From: JABWCE01 sp964355045
GTDB lineage: Bacteria > Bacteroidota > Bacteroidia > NS11-12g > UBA9320
Direction of reading: 5' to 3'
Assembly: GCA_964355045.1 (NCBI GenBank)
Contig: CAYHCM010000003.1
Location: 12,621-76,620, forward strand
Length of the DNA: 64,000 bases
Below, one piece after another: positions 1-8,499 of the stretch (positions are counted from its first letter, which is position 1; each line of letters opens with the position of its first letter). Both the position numbers and the translations under genes were made by a program. The notes below the pieces were generated by a model. That model was given only the letters and a program-made list of their open reading frames with translations. It was not told the origin of the DNA and ran no database searches.

Positions 1-219
1 ATAATGAAAAAACGGGATCCAAATCAACCTATTACTAATTCGATAGATGTAGTAAACCTCGACAAGGCTATGGAAGATATTGAAAAAGCCGGTGGCAAAA
101 TAGTGGTTCCAAAAACGCCAATTCCAACCGTTGGCTGGCTTGCCTATTTTACCGATCCTGATGGAAATATTCATGGAGTATATCAAAACGACCCTACCGC
201 TATGCTGAAAACGGGATAA
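1..219 (+). CDS. VOC (glyoxalase/bleomycin resistance) family protein, C-terminal part
   Basis: Only the last 70 or so codons lie in the window. The frame is open from base 1, so the ATG at position 4 is probably internal. The visible part matches the second half of a vicinal-oxygen-chelate domain: a central stretch with GGKIVVPKTPIP, then YFTDPDGNIHGVYQ, the usual terminal strand where the acidic metal ligand or its equivalent would sit. VOC proteins are small cytosolic enzymes or binding proteins with very varied substrates, so no specific function can be given. The family assignment is good; the N-terminal half lies upstream of the window. Confidence 0.75.
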   Translation: MMKKRDPNQPITNSIDVVNLDKAMEDIEKAGGKIVVPKTPIPTVGWLAYFTDPDGNIHGVYQNDPTAMLKTG

Positions 220-285
220 ATTGTCGCATTTTATAGTCCATTTATGTACGAGATATTGGTAGCAAAACAATTACGCCTATTATAC

Positions 286-327
286 AAGTGCCGTAGGCAC
301 GAAATATATTTCGTGCCTACGGCACTT
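286..327. repeat. 42-bp perfect palindrome (GTGCCGTAGGCAC type)
   Basis: The two 21-bp arms are exact reverse complements and meet with no spacer. They are built around GTGCCGTAGGCACGAAAT. A further half copy (GCACCTACGGCACTT) follows at 367-381, and an outer inverted pair ATATTGGTA/TACCAATAT lies at 252-260 and 353-361. The element looks like an intergenic REP-like dispersed palindrome and could also act as a hairpin terminator after the VOC gene. Confidence 0.8.
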
Positions 328-510
328 CTTAAATTCTGTGATTGTCATTATTTCTACCAATATTTTGCACCTACGGCACTTTTGATTTCAAACAGGTGAG
401 TGATAATTTATCGCGTTTCTTATATAAAAAGATTGACACCCTCACAATGAGTGTTGAATTTAGATAGGAATTATAAACTTATCAATTCTTTTTCTTTCAT
501 TTGCCGTTCG

Positions 511-1917
511 ATGTTCATTCAATTATTAAGGCTAAATCTTTTACTTATTTTTATTTGGTTTGATAGTATTTCTGTATCGGCCCAAAAAATTCAAGGCGAT
601 TCTTCCATTACTATTTCGTTTATTAAAAAAAATAAAATTCTAAACCCAATTTGTACTAAAAAAGAATCGTCATTCTACCGGTTTTTACCAAATGGTTTTT
701 TTAATAAAAATGAAGCCACAGCCTCAAGACAAAATTCTGAAATCCATAATTATCAAAAAATAATCTATAAAACATTGCATCCTGAAACTTTAATATTACA
801 CCAAACCGATTTAGCACAAATAAATGCCACAGCTTTTGAATATGCGAATTTTGAATCCACAGGAATGAAAGATTCAATTTCGAAAATCCCTATTGATATC
901 CTAAGTAAACTAACATTTAATGGTTATTTAAGCACTTATTATGCTTTATATACCGACTCATTAGCTTATGGGCAATATCAAAAATTTCCAACTACATGCC
1001 CGCTGAATAATTCATTTTCACTTAATATGATTTATTTAAGCGCTAAATATATCTCAAATAATTACCGGGGAATATTAAGCTTACATTGGGGCGATATTGC
1101 AGAAAGTTCATGGTCGCCTAAATACAACTTTATTCAGGAGGCTAATGCAGGATTGAAAATTACGAAAGGTTTATGGCTTGACGCCGGATTTTTCAGAACA
1201 CATATAGGGCTCGAATCCATTCAACCCCGCGAAAATATAGCCAGTTCCACTTCAGTTGTAAATCATTATGAAACGTATTTTTTGAGCGGTGTAAAATTGA
1301 CCTATTCAATAGGGTCAAAATTCTCTATTCAAGGCGGTATTTTTAACGGTTTTAATTCGTTTGTTGAAAATAATAAATCTAAAGGATTTGGACTTTCGAT
1401 GGTTTACACCCCTTCCGACCGTTTAAGTTTAACGCTTAATTCTATGATTTGTGATGAATCCCCGGATGTACAAAAACGCAAACAACTCAGAGTATATAAT
1501 GACTTCTATTTATTTTATAAATCCCCGAAATTTGATTTTGGATTTGAATTTAATTATGGAATCCAGCAAAATTCTAAATTGTCAGATTCTCTGAAAACAG
1601 CAATCGTTATAAGTTCTTTGTTAGTTGGGCGGTATCATTTTAACAAAAAATTCAGCATCTATTTAAGGGGAGAATATTACGATGATCGCAATGAAATATT
1701 GACCGGCCCTGTTTATAATGAAAAAAATAAATTAGTAGGAATTCACGTCTGGGGAATAACACCCGGATTACAAATTGCCCCGATTCCTAATTCATATTTC
1801 CGGCTTGAATATCGCTATCTTGAAATGCTGCAAAAGGATGAAACCATTTTTTATTTCAATGGAACTCATCGAACTTTTAGGCATGAATTTATTAGTTCAC
1901 TGGGGTTTTGGTTTTGA
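511..1917 (+). CDS. Outer-membrane beta-barrel porin-like protein
   Basis: Predicted product of 468 residues. The ATG at 511 is preferred over 451 because it puts a hydrophobic signal peptide (LLLIFIWF ... SVSAQ) at the N terminus. After a low-complexity region of about 120 residues, the rest is alternating beta strands rich in aromatic residues, ending in the outer-membrane signature SSLGFWF with a terminal Phe. The pattern and length resemble Bacteroidota porin-like barrels of the OmpL/BBP2 type (from memory, not searched). It probably forms an outer-membrane channel; the substrate is unknown. It converges on the transketolase gene and shares a hairpin terminator with it. Confidence 0.7.
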   Translation: MFIQLLRLNLLLIFIWFDSISVSAQKIQGDSSITISFIKKNKILNPICTKKESSFYRFLPNGFFNKNEATASRQNSEIHNYQKIIYKTLHPETLILHQTDLAQINATAFEYANFESTGMKDSISKIPIDILSKLTFNGYLSTYYALYTDSLAYGQYQKFPTTCPLNNSFSLNMIYLSAKYISNNYRGILSLHWGDIAESSWSPKYNFIQEANAGLKITKGLWLDAGFFRTHIGLESIQPRENIASSTSVVNHYETYFLSGVKLTYSIGSKFSIQGGIFNGFNSFVENNKSKGFGLSMVYTPSDRLSLTLNSMICDESPDVQKRKQLRVYNDFYLFYKSPKFDFGFEFNYGIQQNSKLSDSLKTAIVISSLLVGRYHFNKKFSIYLRGEYYDDRNEILTGPVYNEKNKLVGIHVWGITPGLQIAPIPNSYFRLEYRYLEMLQKDETIFYFNGTHRTFRHEFISSLGFWF

Positions 1918-1931
1918 TTTTTATTTTGATA

Positions 1932-1964
1932 AGATTTGACAACTTTTGAAAAGTTGTCAAATCT
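1932..1964. terminator. Bidirectional hairpin terminator
   Basis: A 16-bp perfect inverted repeat (AGATTTGACAACTTTT and its reverse complement) with a single central base lies in the 60-bp space between two converging genes. The T-rich inner arms would open into the loop, leaving a 12-bp stem. Its position and symmetry suit a terminator used from both sides. Confidence 0.75.
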
Positions 1965-1977
1965 AAACGAACACAAT

Positions 1978-2931
1978 CTATTTCCGCCCCATCACCCGTT
2001 TCACCGCCTCTACTATATTCGCAGTTTCCAATCCGTATTTCACCAATAATTCATCCGGTGTTCCACTTTCGCCAAAGCTATCGTTTACGGCTACCATTTC
2101 TACAGGTGTTGGATTATGGCGGGCTAATAGTTGACAAATGCTATCGCCCAGGCCACCGTTCATTTGATGTTCTTCTGCTGTTACTGCACAACCGGTTTTG
2201 GCTACCGAATCCAAAATGGCTTTATTATCCAAAGGTTTTATGGTATGAATATTTATAATATCTGCTTCAATACCCATTTCGGCCAAAATTTCTCCGGCCT
2301 TGATGGCTTTCCAAACCAAATGCCCGGTGCAAAAAATTGAAACCGCATTTCCTTGATTGATATGCCAGGCTTTTCCTATTTTAAATTTTTGGTCGGGGGC
2401 TGTAAACACCGGCCACTTAGGGCGGCCAAAGCGTAAATATACCGGCCCCACATAATCGGCTATGGCAATGGTAGCGGCTTTGGTTTGGTTATAATCACAG
2501 GGATTTATAACTACCATTCCGGGCAGCATTTTCATTAAGCCTATATCCTCTAATATTTGATGAGTAGCTCCGTCTTCACCCAAAGTAACGCCGGCATGAG
2601 AGGCACATATTTTTACATTTTTACCTGAATAGGCTACTGATTGCCTTATTTGGTCATAAACCCTGCCAGTACTAAAATTGGCAAAGGTTCCTGTAAAAGG
2701 AATTTTACCTCCGGTGGCCAATCCTGCGGCCAATCCAATCATATTGGCTTCGGCTATACCTACTTGAATAAACCGGTCGGGGAATTCTTTTTTAAAGGCA
2801 TCCATTTTTAACGAACCTGTAAGGTCGGCACATAAGGCTACAACGTTGGGGTTGGTTCGTCCCAATTCCAATAAGCCGGCTCCAAATCCTGAGCGGGTAT
2901 CTTTTTGATCCAGTATTTCTATTTTAACCAT
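1978..2931 (-). CDS. Transketolase, C-terminal subunit
   Basis: Product of 317 residues covering the pyrimidine-binding and C-terminal domains of transketolase. GIAEANMIGLAAG contains the Glu that activates thiamine diphosphate. HAGVTLGEDGATHQ is also typical of transketolase-family C halves. It pairs with the N-terminal subunit at 4534-5388 to make an alpha2beta2 enzyme that moves two-carbon units between sugar phosphates in the non-oxidative pentose phosphate pathway. Split transketolases of this size are known in Bacteroidota, Archaea and Firmicutes. The two halves are normally adjacent; here a VWA gene separates them. Its start lies 8 bp after the VWA stop, so the three genes are probably one transcript. 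Confidence 0.9.
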   Translation of the reverse strand: MVKIEILDQKDTRSGFGAGLLELGRTNPNVVALCADLTGSLKMDAFKKEFPDRFIQVGIAEANMIGLAAGLATGGKIPFTGTFANFSTGRVYDQIRQSVAYSGKNVKICASHAGVTLGEDGATHQILEDIGLMKMLPGMVVINPCDYNQTKAATIAIADYVGPVYLRFGRPKWPVFTAPDQKFKIGKAWHINQGNAVSIFCTGHLVWKAIKAGEILAEMGIEADIINIHTIKPLDNKAILDSVAKTGCAVTAEEHQMNGGLGDSICQLLARHNPTPVEMVAVNDSFGESGTPDELLVKYGLETANIVEAVKRVMGRK

Positions 2932-2939
2932 TTTTATTT

Positions 2940-4337
2940 TTATAATACATTGAGGTTTGCCACCTGTCCTGATTTTATTTCAAAGTCTATTCGTTTTGTG
3001 GCTATTATCCGTTTATCAATATTAGCCCTGCAAATAAATTTATAATTTCCCGGCTGAAGAACAATAATCTGAGCGCCTGAGCTACTGTTAATATTTATTA
3101 CCCATTCCAGTTTATTGGTTTTTGCATTAAATTTATAAATAGCACCCATCACTCCCAATCGCGAATAAAAATTAAGTTTGCCGGGTTGGTCTATCTCTAC
3201 AGCCGTAGTAACGGTTTGATTTACTTTTACATTTTTTTCGTAAATACGCGGCGTGCTTAATATTTCAATATCATACAAGCCAACAATATATTTATCCATG
3301 GTATTAAAATCCTGAACATTTACTACCTCATGGGTTCCGGCTTTTTTAACAATACATTGCAATCTGTTGTAATTTGTAACGCCGTTTACTTTAAGTTTAA
3401 GATACCCCTGTGGTGCATCAATGGCTACAATATTATGGCGGCCGGCTATTATTTCCACTCCTTCTTTTTTTACCGGAGGCAAGGTATGTACAACAATATC
3501 ATAGCGGTTTACCGGATCAAGACTTATGGTATCAGGCACTCCACGGTCGTTAAGGGTGTGTATAAAATTGTCCGTCATCCTGCCATTATAATTATCATAA
3601 AAGGTCATGTTCACATCGGTTTCAATGGCTTTACCATTTAAATCCAGAAGATTTACCTGCAAGGTGGTATTATTAATGGCCTGTGAAATAACCACCTTTA
3701 ATACATCATCAAAACCTTGCTCGGTAGTAGCATCAAAAAAACGACCGATACATTCAAACTGTTTACCAAATTCCTTATCCAATCCTACGCCTATAATAAA
3801 TGGTCTTAAAATAACGCCTCGCCGCTGCAAGGCTTCCGATACCGCACATGGGTCTCCATTGCATTCTTCCAGTCCGTCGGTTATCAAAATTATTACATTT
3901 CGGCACCGGTTATCCTGCGGAAAATCGAAGGCCGACTCCTGCAACGAATAGGCTATTAAGGTCGTTCCCAAAGGCCTTATGCCTTGCAGCTTAACTTTCA
4001 TGGCATCATGATTCAATTTACCAAACGGAATTTCTAATTTTGTATCCCGGCAATTTTGTTTATCCTTTGTTGATGTGTGCCCATAAACCCTTAGGGCCAG
4101 TTCAAGATTAGGGGTAAAGCGCAAGCTATCCACCATTTTTGATAACAGCCTTTTGGCCACATCCATTCTAATAGAATTTCCCATTTCAGCATACATGCTC
4201 CCGCTGGCGTCCAATAAAAATAAAATTCGGGTTTTATTTGGTGCCTGAGCTATGGCTGTTTTTTGAAACAAACTGTTTAAAGCAAGTAAAATTATACAGG
4301 CGATTAAACGGGATCTTGAATATATTTTAATCAACAA
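2940..4337 (-). CDS. Secreted VWA-domain protein
   Basis: Product of 465 residues with a signal peptide (hydrophobic stretch LIACIILLAL, cleavage near AIAQA). A von Willebrand factor A domain occupies roughly residues 35-220. Its MIDAS motif DASGS is at about residue 43, followed by the PLGTT threonine and ITDGLEE aspartate positions, so metal binding looks intact. The remaining 240 residues are beta-rich and resemble carboxypeptidase-regulatory or Ig-like modules; there is no T9SS tail. The role is unknown; such proteins often bind other proteins in the periplasm or on the outer surface. It sits between the two transketolase halves on the same strand. Confidence 0.8.
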   Translation of the reverse strand: MLIKIYSRSRLIACIILLALNSLFQKTAIAQAPNKTRILFLLDASGSMYAEMGNSIRMDVAKRLLSKMVDSLRFTPNLELALRVYGHTSTKDKQNCRDTKLEIPFGKLNHDAMKVKLQGIRPLGTTLIAYSLQESAFDFPQDNRCRNVIILITDGLEECNGDPCAVSEALQRRGVILRPFIIGVGLDKEFGKQFECIGRFFDATTEQGFDDVLKVVISQAINNTTLQVNLLDLNGKAIETDVNMTFYDNYNGRMTDNFIHTLNDRGVPDTISLDPVNRYDIVVHTLPPVKKEGVEIIAGRHNIVAIDAPQGYLKLKVNGVTNYNRLQCIVKKAGTHEVVNVQDFNTMDKYIVGLYDIEILSTPRIYEKNVKVNQTVTTAVEIDQPGKLNFYSRLGVMGAIYKFNAKTNKLEWVININSSSGAQIIVLQPGNYKFICRANIDKRIIATKRIDFEIKSGQVANLNVL

Positions 4338-4533
4338 GATGTTTTTTAAAAAATGTATCTACAAAAATGAAACCTTTATTTATAGTAATACGAAAAAGTT
4401 ATGCTTCTATTGTCTAACTGCTGATAAATTTGATTGGATTGATTTAGAATGATTTAAAAATAAATATTTCTTTCATTCACTTTATCCACTAGCAAAAGTT
4501 TGCGTCAATAATTATTATATGTTTAAGGAGTGG

Positions 4534-5388
4534 TTAATAATCTCCTAATGTTTCGGTCAATTGTGAAAGGGCATTCTCAAGTTGCTCGTTGTTTGGGGCG
4601 ATGCCATGCCATTCGTGGCTTCCCATCATAAAGTCAACGCCATAGCCCATTTCGGTTTTCATTTTTATCATTACGGGTTTCCCCTGGCCTGTCATGCTTT
4701 TTGCTTTGGCTAATATTTCCAAAACATTTTCCATATTGTTTCCTTCCATGTCCAATGTTAACCAACCAAATGCTTCAAACTTGTTTTTAATTTCGGTAAA
4801 ACCCATAATATTATTGGTACTTCCATCTATCTGTTGACCGTTAAAATCAACAATGGCTATCAAATTATCAACCTTATTATGGGCTGCAAACATAATAGCT
4901 TCCCAATTTTGACCTTCCTGTAATTCGCCATCGCCCATGGAACAATACACAGTTTTTGGGTCGTTATTCATCTTTTTGCTTAAAGCAATTCCGGTAGCTA
5001 CCGAAAGCCCTTGCCCCAATGAACCCGATGCTATCCTCACCCCTTCCAAATGTTCATGAGTTGCCGGATGCCCCTGCAAGCGTGAATTTAATTTTCGAAA
5101 TGTAGCCAGTTCTTTTACATCAAAAATACCGGCATGAGCCATGGTACTATAAAGAAGTGGGGAGATATGCCCGTTGGATAAAATAAAAATATCTTCATTT
5201 TTACCATCCATCATAAATGGTTTGGCCTGATAATCCATCACCTCAAAATACAAGGCCACAAACAAATCGGCACACCCCAACGAACCACCCGGATGACCCG
5301 ATTGCACGGCATGAACCATTCTTACGATATCGCGTCTTACCTGTGAGGCAATATCCTGAAGTTGTTTAACGGAATATTTTTCTGACAT
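4534..5388 (-). CDS. Transketolase, N-terminal (ThDP-binding) subunit
   Basis: Product of 284 residues corresponding to the pyrophosphate-binding domain of transketolase. Visible are SGHPGGSLGCADL near residue 30, GSLGQGLSVATG, and the ThDP/Mg motif running from GDGELQEGQNWEA to VDFNGQ. Together with the C-terminal subunit at 1978-2931 it would form the complete enzyme. It is the first gene of the minus-strand group. A 196-bp AT-rich space with no evident gene separates it from the VWA gene, so a second promoter there is possible. Confidence 0.9.
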   Translation of the reverse strand: MSEKYSVKQLQDIASQVRRDIVRMVHAVQSGHPGGSLGCADLFVALYFEVMDYQAKPFMMDGKNEDIFILSNGHISPLLYSTMAHAGIFDVKELATFRKLNSRLQGHPATHEHLEGVRIASGSLGQGLSVATGIALSKKMNNDPKTVYCSMGDGELQEGQNWEAIMFAAHNKVDNLIAIVDFNGQQIDGSTNNIMGFTEIKNKFEAFGWLTLDMEGNNMENVLEILAKAKSMTGQGKPVMIKMKTEMGYGVDFMMGSHEWHGIAPNNEQLENALSQLTETLGDY

Positions 5389-5748
5389 AAATTATGCAAA
5401 TTTCATGTATTAAAACGGGGAAATATAGTGATGTGGGAAGTTTGGGGAATACTATTTTAGTACAGAGATTTTGAGTACAGAGATATAAGATTTTAAGTAC
5501 AGAAATATGAGAAATATGACAACCTTAAATCAAATAGTATTACTAAAAGATTTTTTATTTTTCTTTTAGCAACTCTAACTTTCTCATTTTAAGCGGGGTA
5601 AAATACAAAGTAAAGAGTTAAGATTCGGTAAAAAATTATTCCTCATATATGAAAACCAGTATTTAATAATCTTAATTTTGTTTGTCATTTCACTTCAAAG
5701 GTTTCGGTTGGTAAGACATGAGCCAAGGCCATGGTTATAGGGAGGTCA
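5389..5748. other. Intergenic region, no gene
   Basis: About 360 bp between the transketolase start and the first repeat unit. It contains three loosely spaced copies of a short AGTACAGAGAT/AGTACAGAAAT motif around 5459-5506 and AT-rich sequence. No convincing ORF or structured RNA was seen. The promoter of the transketolase group must lie at its left end. Confidence 0.6.
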
Positions 5749-5844
5749 GCGTTAGATTAAAACCATAAAGTCCACCTTCCATTGCATTAAGCCTCACAAG
5801 TAAATTGGGCTGGAAAATTCCCGTTAATGATTAGAATAAATATT

Positions 5845-6082
5845 TCAGGAAAAATTATAATCCCCCCTTTGGTTATGCGTTGGAACTATCCTTCTTTTAA
5901 TTTTCCTTCTGTAGTAAAAATTACTTTGTAAAATATAAAGTTTATGAAGAAAACTTCCTTTGTGTAATCGAATCCTCCTGAAAATAGATTTTAGGGAATA
6001 TAATTTTTTGAATGCCCTCCAAAAACCTTCCTGTATTTCACGTGTGGTCATATTGGGGTGCTTAAAAACAACAAAAGGCTCT
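5845..6082 (-). pseudogene. Radical SAM 3'-end fragment, copy A
   Basis: This is homologous to 7000-7237 of the intact gene with about ten base differences over 238 bp. It keeps the same stop codon and encodes the conserved tail EPFVVFKHPNMTTREIQ onward. The rest of the gene (radical SAM core and B12 domain) is missing. An ATG inside the adjoining palindrome (6114, MFRFVDTNQGG) is in frame with the fragment, so an 89-residue product is formally possible. It is best treated as a decayed duplicate. Confidence 0.8.
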
Positions 6083-6125
6083 CCGCCCTGATTCGTGTCC
6101 ACGAATCGGAACATTTAATTTACTC

Positions 6126-6227
6126 CGCCCTGATTCGTGTCTCCACGAATCGGAACATTTAATTTACCGCCTCTTGCCAAAACAAACTACCATTCCATTC
6201 CGATTCGTGGAGACACGAATCAGGGCG
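6126..6227. repeat. 102-bp inverted-repeat element, first copy
   Basis: Perfect 30-bp inverted arms lie at 6126-6155 and 6198-6227, around a 42-bp centre beginning CATTTAATTTACC. Each arm is itself a near-palindrome around GATTCGTG/CACGAATC. The element has the shape of a small MITE-like or REP-doublet sequence. An identical copy lies at 6799-6900. No target-site duplication was recognised. Confidence 0.75.
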
Positions 6228-6326
6228 CCGGCGTTAGATTAAGACCATAAAGTCCACCTTCCATTGCATTAAGCCTCACAAGTAAATTGGGCTGGAAAAT
6301 TCCCGTTAATGATTAGAATAAATATT

Positions 6327-6564
6327 TCAGGAAAAATTATAATCCCCCCTTTGGTTATGCGTTGGAACTATCCTTCTTTTAATTTTCCTTCTGTAGTAAA
6401 AATTACTTTGTAAAATATAAAGTTTATGAAGAAAACTTCCTTTGTGTAATCGAATCCTCCTGAAAATAGATTTTAGGGAATATAATTTTTTGAATGCCCT
6501 CCAAAAACCTTCCTGTATTTCACGTGTGGTCATATTGGGGTGCTTAAAAACAACAAAAGGCTCT
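6327..6564 (-). pseudogene. Radical SAM 3'-end fragment, copy B
   Basis: Identical in sequence to copy A (5845-6082) and truncated at the same GGCTCT boundary, where a palindromic repeat begins. Only the final 79 codons of the parent gene are present, so it has no catalytic motif. Identity between copies A and B, against about ten differences from the intact gene, means these two arose from each other after the first duplication, or that one is an assembly duplicate. Confidence 0.8.
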
Positions 6565-6842
6565 CCGCCCTGATTCGTGTCCACGAATCGGAACATTTAA
6601 TTTACTCCGCCCTGATTNNNNNNNNNNNNNNNNNNNNNNNNNNNNNNNNNNNNNNNNNNNNNNNNNNNNNNNNNNNNNNNNNNNNNNNNNNNNNNNNNNN
6701 NNNNNNNNNNNNNNNNNCCTGATTCGTGTCCACGAATCGGAACATTTAATTTACTCCGCCCTGATTCGTGTCCACGAATCGGAACATTTAATTTACTCCG
6801 CCCTGATTCGTGTCTCCACGAATCGGAACATTTAATTTACCG
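6563..6842. repeat. 42-bp tandem repeat array (VNTR) containing a gap
   Basis: The unit is CTCCGCCCTGATTCGTG, then TCCACGAATCGGAACATTT, then AATTTA, about 42 bp. One full unit and part of another lie left of the gap; about two more and a 44-bp variant lie right of it. Each unit contains a CGATTCGTG-type hairpin. The sequence on both sides of the N run is the same repeat, so the true copy number is unknown. Confidence 0.8.
6618..6717. other. Assembly gap (100 N) within tandem repeat
   Basis: One hundred N. The last 49 bases on the left are repeated at the start of the right flank, which is expected in a 42-bp tandem array. The true length cannot be judged. Confidence 0.95.
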
Positions 6843-6900
6843 CCTCTTGCCAAAACAAACTACCATTCCATTCCGATTCGTGGAGACACGAATCAGGGCG
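6799..6900. repeat. 102-bp inverted-repeat element, second copy
   Basis: Same element as at 6126-6227: 30-bp arms at 6799-6828 and 6871-6900 with a 42-bp centre. It lies directly against the third copy of the duplicated unit, whose GCGTTAGATTAA start is at 6904, just downstream of the intact radical SAM gene. Confidence 0.75.
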
Positions 6901-6999
6901 CCGGCGTTAGATTAAGACCATAAAGTCCACCTTCCATTGCATTAAGCCTCACAAGTAAATTGGGCTGGAAAATTCCCGTTAATGATTAGAATAAATATT

Positions 7000-8373
7000 T
7001 CAGGAAAAATTATAATCCCCCCTTTGGTTATGCGTTGGAACTATCCTTCTTTTAATTTTCCTTCTGTAGTAAAAATTGCTTTGCAAAACATAAAGTTTAT
7101 GAAGAAAACTTCCTTTGTGTAATCGTATTCGCCTGAAAATAGATTTTAGGGAATATAATTTTTTGAATGCCCTCCAAAAACCATCTTGTATTTCACGTGT
7201 AGTCATGTTGGGGTGCTTAAAAACAACAAAAGGCTCTCTATAATGATTAAGGTCAAAATCTGAAATTTTATTTTCCCGGATATATTGCTTTCCAAGTATT
7301 GTTGCAGGATAAGGAGTGAGAATAAAAAAATCAGCCCCGGCAACACCTGCACTTTCCAGAAAATCAACTGTTGTATCGAAAATATCTTTTGTGTCCTGTG
7401 GAAGTCCGAACATTACAAGTGCATGAAACCCTATGCCTGAATTCTGAATGGTTTCAATTGTTTCTTTATATTTTGCTGTCTTTGACCAATTCTTTGCAAC
7501 CTCATTCAAATTCTCCTGTGATATGGATTCCATGCCTACAGCGACTAATCTGCAACCGGCCTTGTAAGCAAGTGCCAGAAGTTCTTTGTTTTTTGCAATA
7601 TTTGTAGTTGCCTGAACACCCCAAAATACATTCAATCCAATCATTTTCTGAAATAGTTCCCTGGCATATTCAATACTGTCAAAAAGGTTATCATCTACAA
7701 AAAACATAATTTTTGAGCCATGAGCTTTGATATCTCGTATTACATCTTTTACTGGTCGCATACGATATGTGTTGGCGTAAAAATTTACAATTGAACAATA
7801 GGAACATCTGTAGGGACAACCTCTCGTGGCCTGAACAGGAAATAAAGTTCGAATTCTATTTTTCTTTATAAGATCATACCTTGGTACCGGAACATTTTCA
7901 AGGGAGATTGGGGTTTCCGATTTATATACCGGCTTGAGACAATTATTTTCAATATCTTTCAACATTTGAGGCCAACTTACATCACCTTCTCCAATACATA
8001 TTGAATCAACATAAGGTTGAATTTTTTCGGGATGCATGGTTGGGAGATAACCTCCCATTACAACAATCTTCCCTCTTTTTTTAAACTCCCTGGCAATGTC
8101 AATTGCCCTGTTTAAATGAATAATCATAGCCGATATTGCAATCACATCGGCTTCTGATTCAAAGAATAATTCATCCAAACAATCATCAACCATTTCTACT
8201 TCAATATGAGCCGGTGTATAGGCTGCAAGGAGCGGGATTCCTAATTCCGCAAAATTTGCATTGGTCAATCTGTCAACAAGCGAATTTGATTTTACAACTT
8301 TTCCGTTATCAGCATAATGAGATGACCTGATAAATAGAACCTTATTAATTGATTTTTGAATATTATCCGGCAT
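7000..8373 (-). CDS. B12-binding domain radical SAM protein
   Basis: Predicted 457 residues from the ATG at 8373 (MPDNIQKS). An in-frame ATG 45 bp upstream is possible but adds residues not expected in the family. An N-terminal cobalamin-binding-like Rossmann domain (VVMGGYLPTMHP, ICIGEGDVSWP) is followed by the radical SAM core with GCPYRCSYCS (Cys at about residues 186, 190 and 193), which binds the 4Fe-4S cluster used to cleave S-adenosylmethionine. This architecture resembles BchE/HpnJ-like methyl- or ring-modifying enzymes. No DxHxxG cobalamin His motif was seen, so B12 may not bind tightly. The substrate is unknown. The last 79 codons are duplicated twice downstream. Confidence 0.85.
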   Translation of the reverse strand: MPDNIQKSINKVLFIRSSHYADNGKVVKSNSLVDRLTNANFAELGIPLLAAYTPAHIEVEMVDDCLDELFFESEADVIAISAMIIHLNRAIDIAREFKKRGKIVVMGGYLPTMHPEKIQPYVDSICIGEGDVSWPQMLKDIENNCLKPVYKSETPISLENVPVPRYDLIKKNRIRTLFPVQATRGCPYRCSYCSIVNFYANTYRMRPVKDVIRDIKAHGSKIMFFVDDNLFDSIEYARELFQKMIGLNVFWGVQATTNIAKNKELLALAYKAGCRLVAVGMESISQENLNEVAKNWSKTAKYKETIETIQNSGIGFHALVMFGLPQDTKDIFDTTVDFLESAGVAGADFFILTPYPATILGKQYIRENKISDFDLNHYREPFVVFKHPNMTTREIQDGFWRAFKKLYSLKSIFRRIRLHKGSFLHKLYVLQSNFYYRRKIKRRIVPTHNQRGDYNFS

Positions 8374-8499
8374 AATAACATCAAATCTAATTATAGTAAA
8401 TTGAATTTCAAAGTGCAATATAGGTTTTTATTCACGGCTGAATCACCTTTGTGTTTAGCCTTGTGCTTGGAGGAGGCCCGGCAAGGAAGAAGAATTGTT

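Larger units (their letters stand above)
5749..6230 (-). repeat. 482-bp duplicated unit A (radical SAM 3' end plus palindromic tail)
   Basis: This unit begins GCGTTAGATTAA and repeats almost exactly from 6231 and again from 6904; the only difference seen before the gap is one base near the start. It carries the 3' flank and last 79 codons of the radical SAM gene of 7000-8373. It then switches abruptly, after GGCTCT, to 42-44-bp tandem repeats built on GATTCGTG...CACGAATC palindromes. It could be a true tandem duplication or an assembly artefact around the repeats. Confidence 0.85.
6231..6903 (-). repeat. Duplicated unit B, interrupted by a gap
   Basis: Second copy of the 482-bp unit, again holding a truncated radical SAM end and ending in the 102-bp inverted-repeat element. 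It is longer than unit A because the 42-bp tandem repeat is expanded and because 100 N are inserted within that array. Confidence 0.8.

Noticed and set aside
3330..3951. ORFs opposite the VWA gene
   Set aside because: Antisense shadows without domains or ribosome-binding sites; the same holds for the other overlapping ORFs in nuo, moa and the molybdoenzyme genes.
5845..6114. 89-residue ORFs here and at 6327-6596 as genes
   Set aside because: They are truncated copies of the radical SAM 3' end whose start codon lies in a palindromic repeat; reported as pseudogene fragments.
6540..6722. ORF running into the gap
   Set aside because: It is antisense to the radical SAM fragment and composed mostly of N.
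6081..6842. CRISPR array
   Set aside because: The 42-bp repeats are directly adjacent with no unique spacers and no cas genes nearby.
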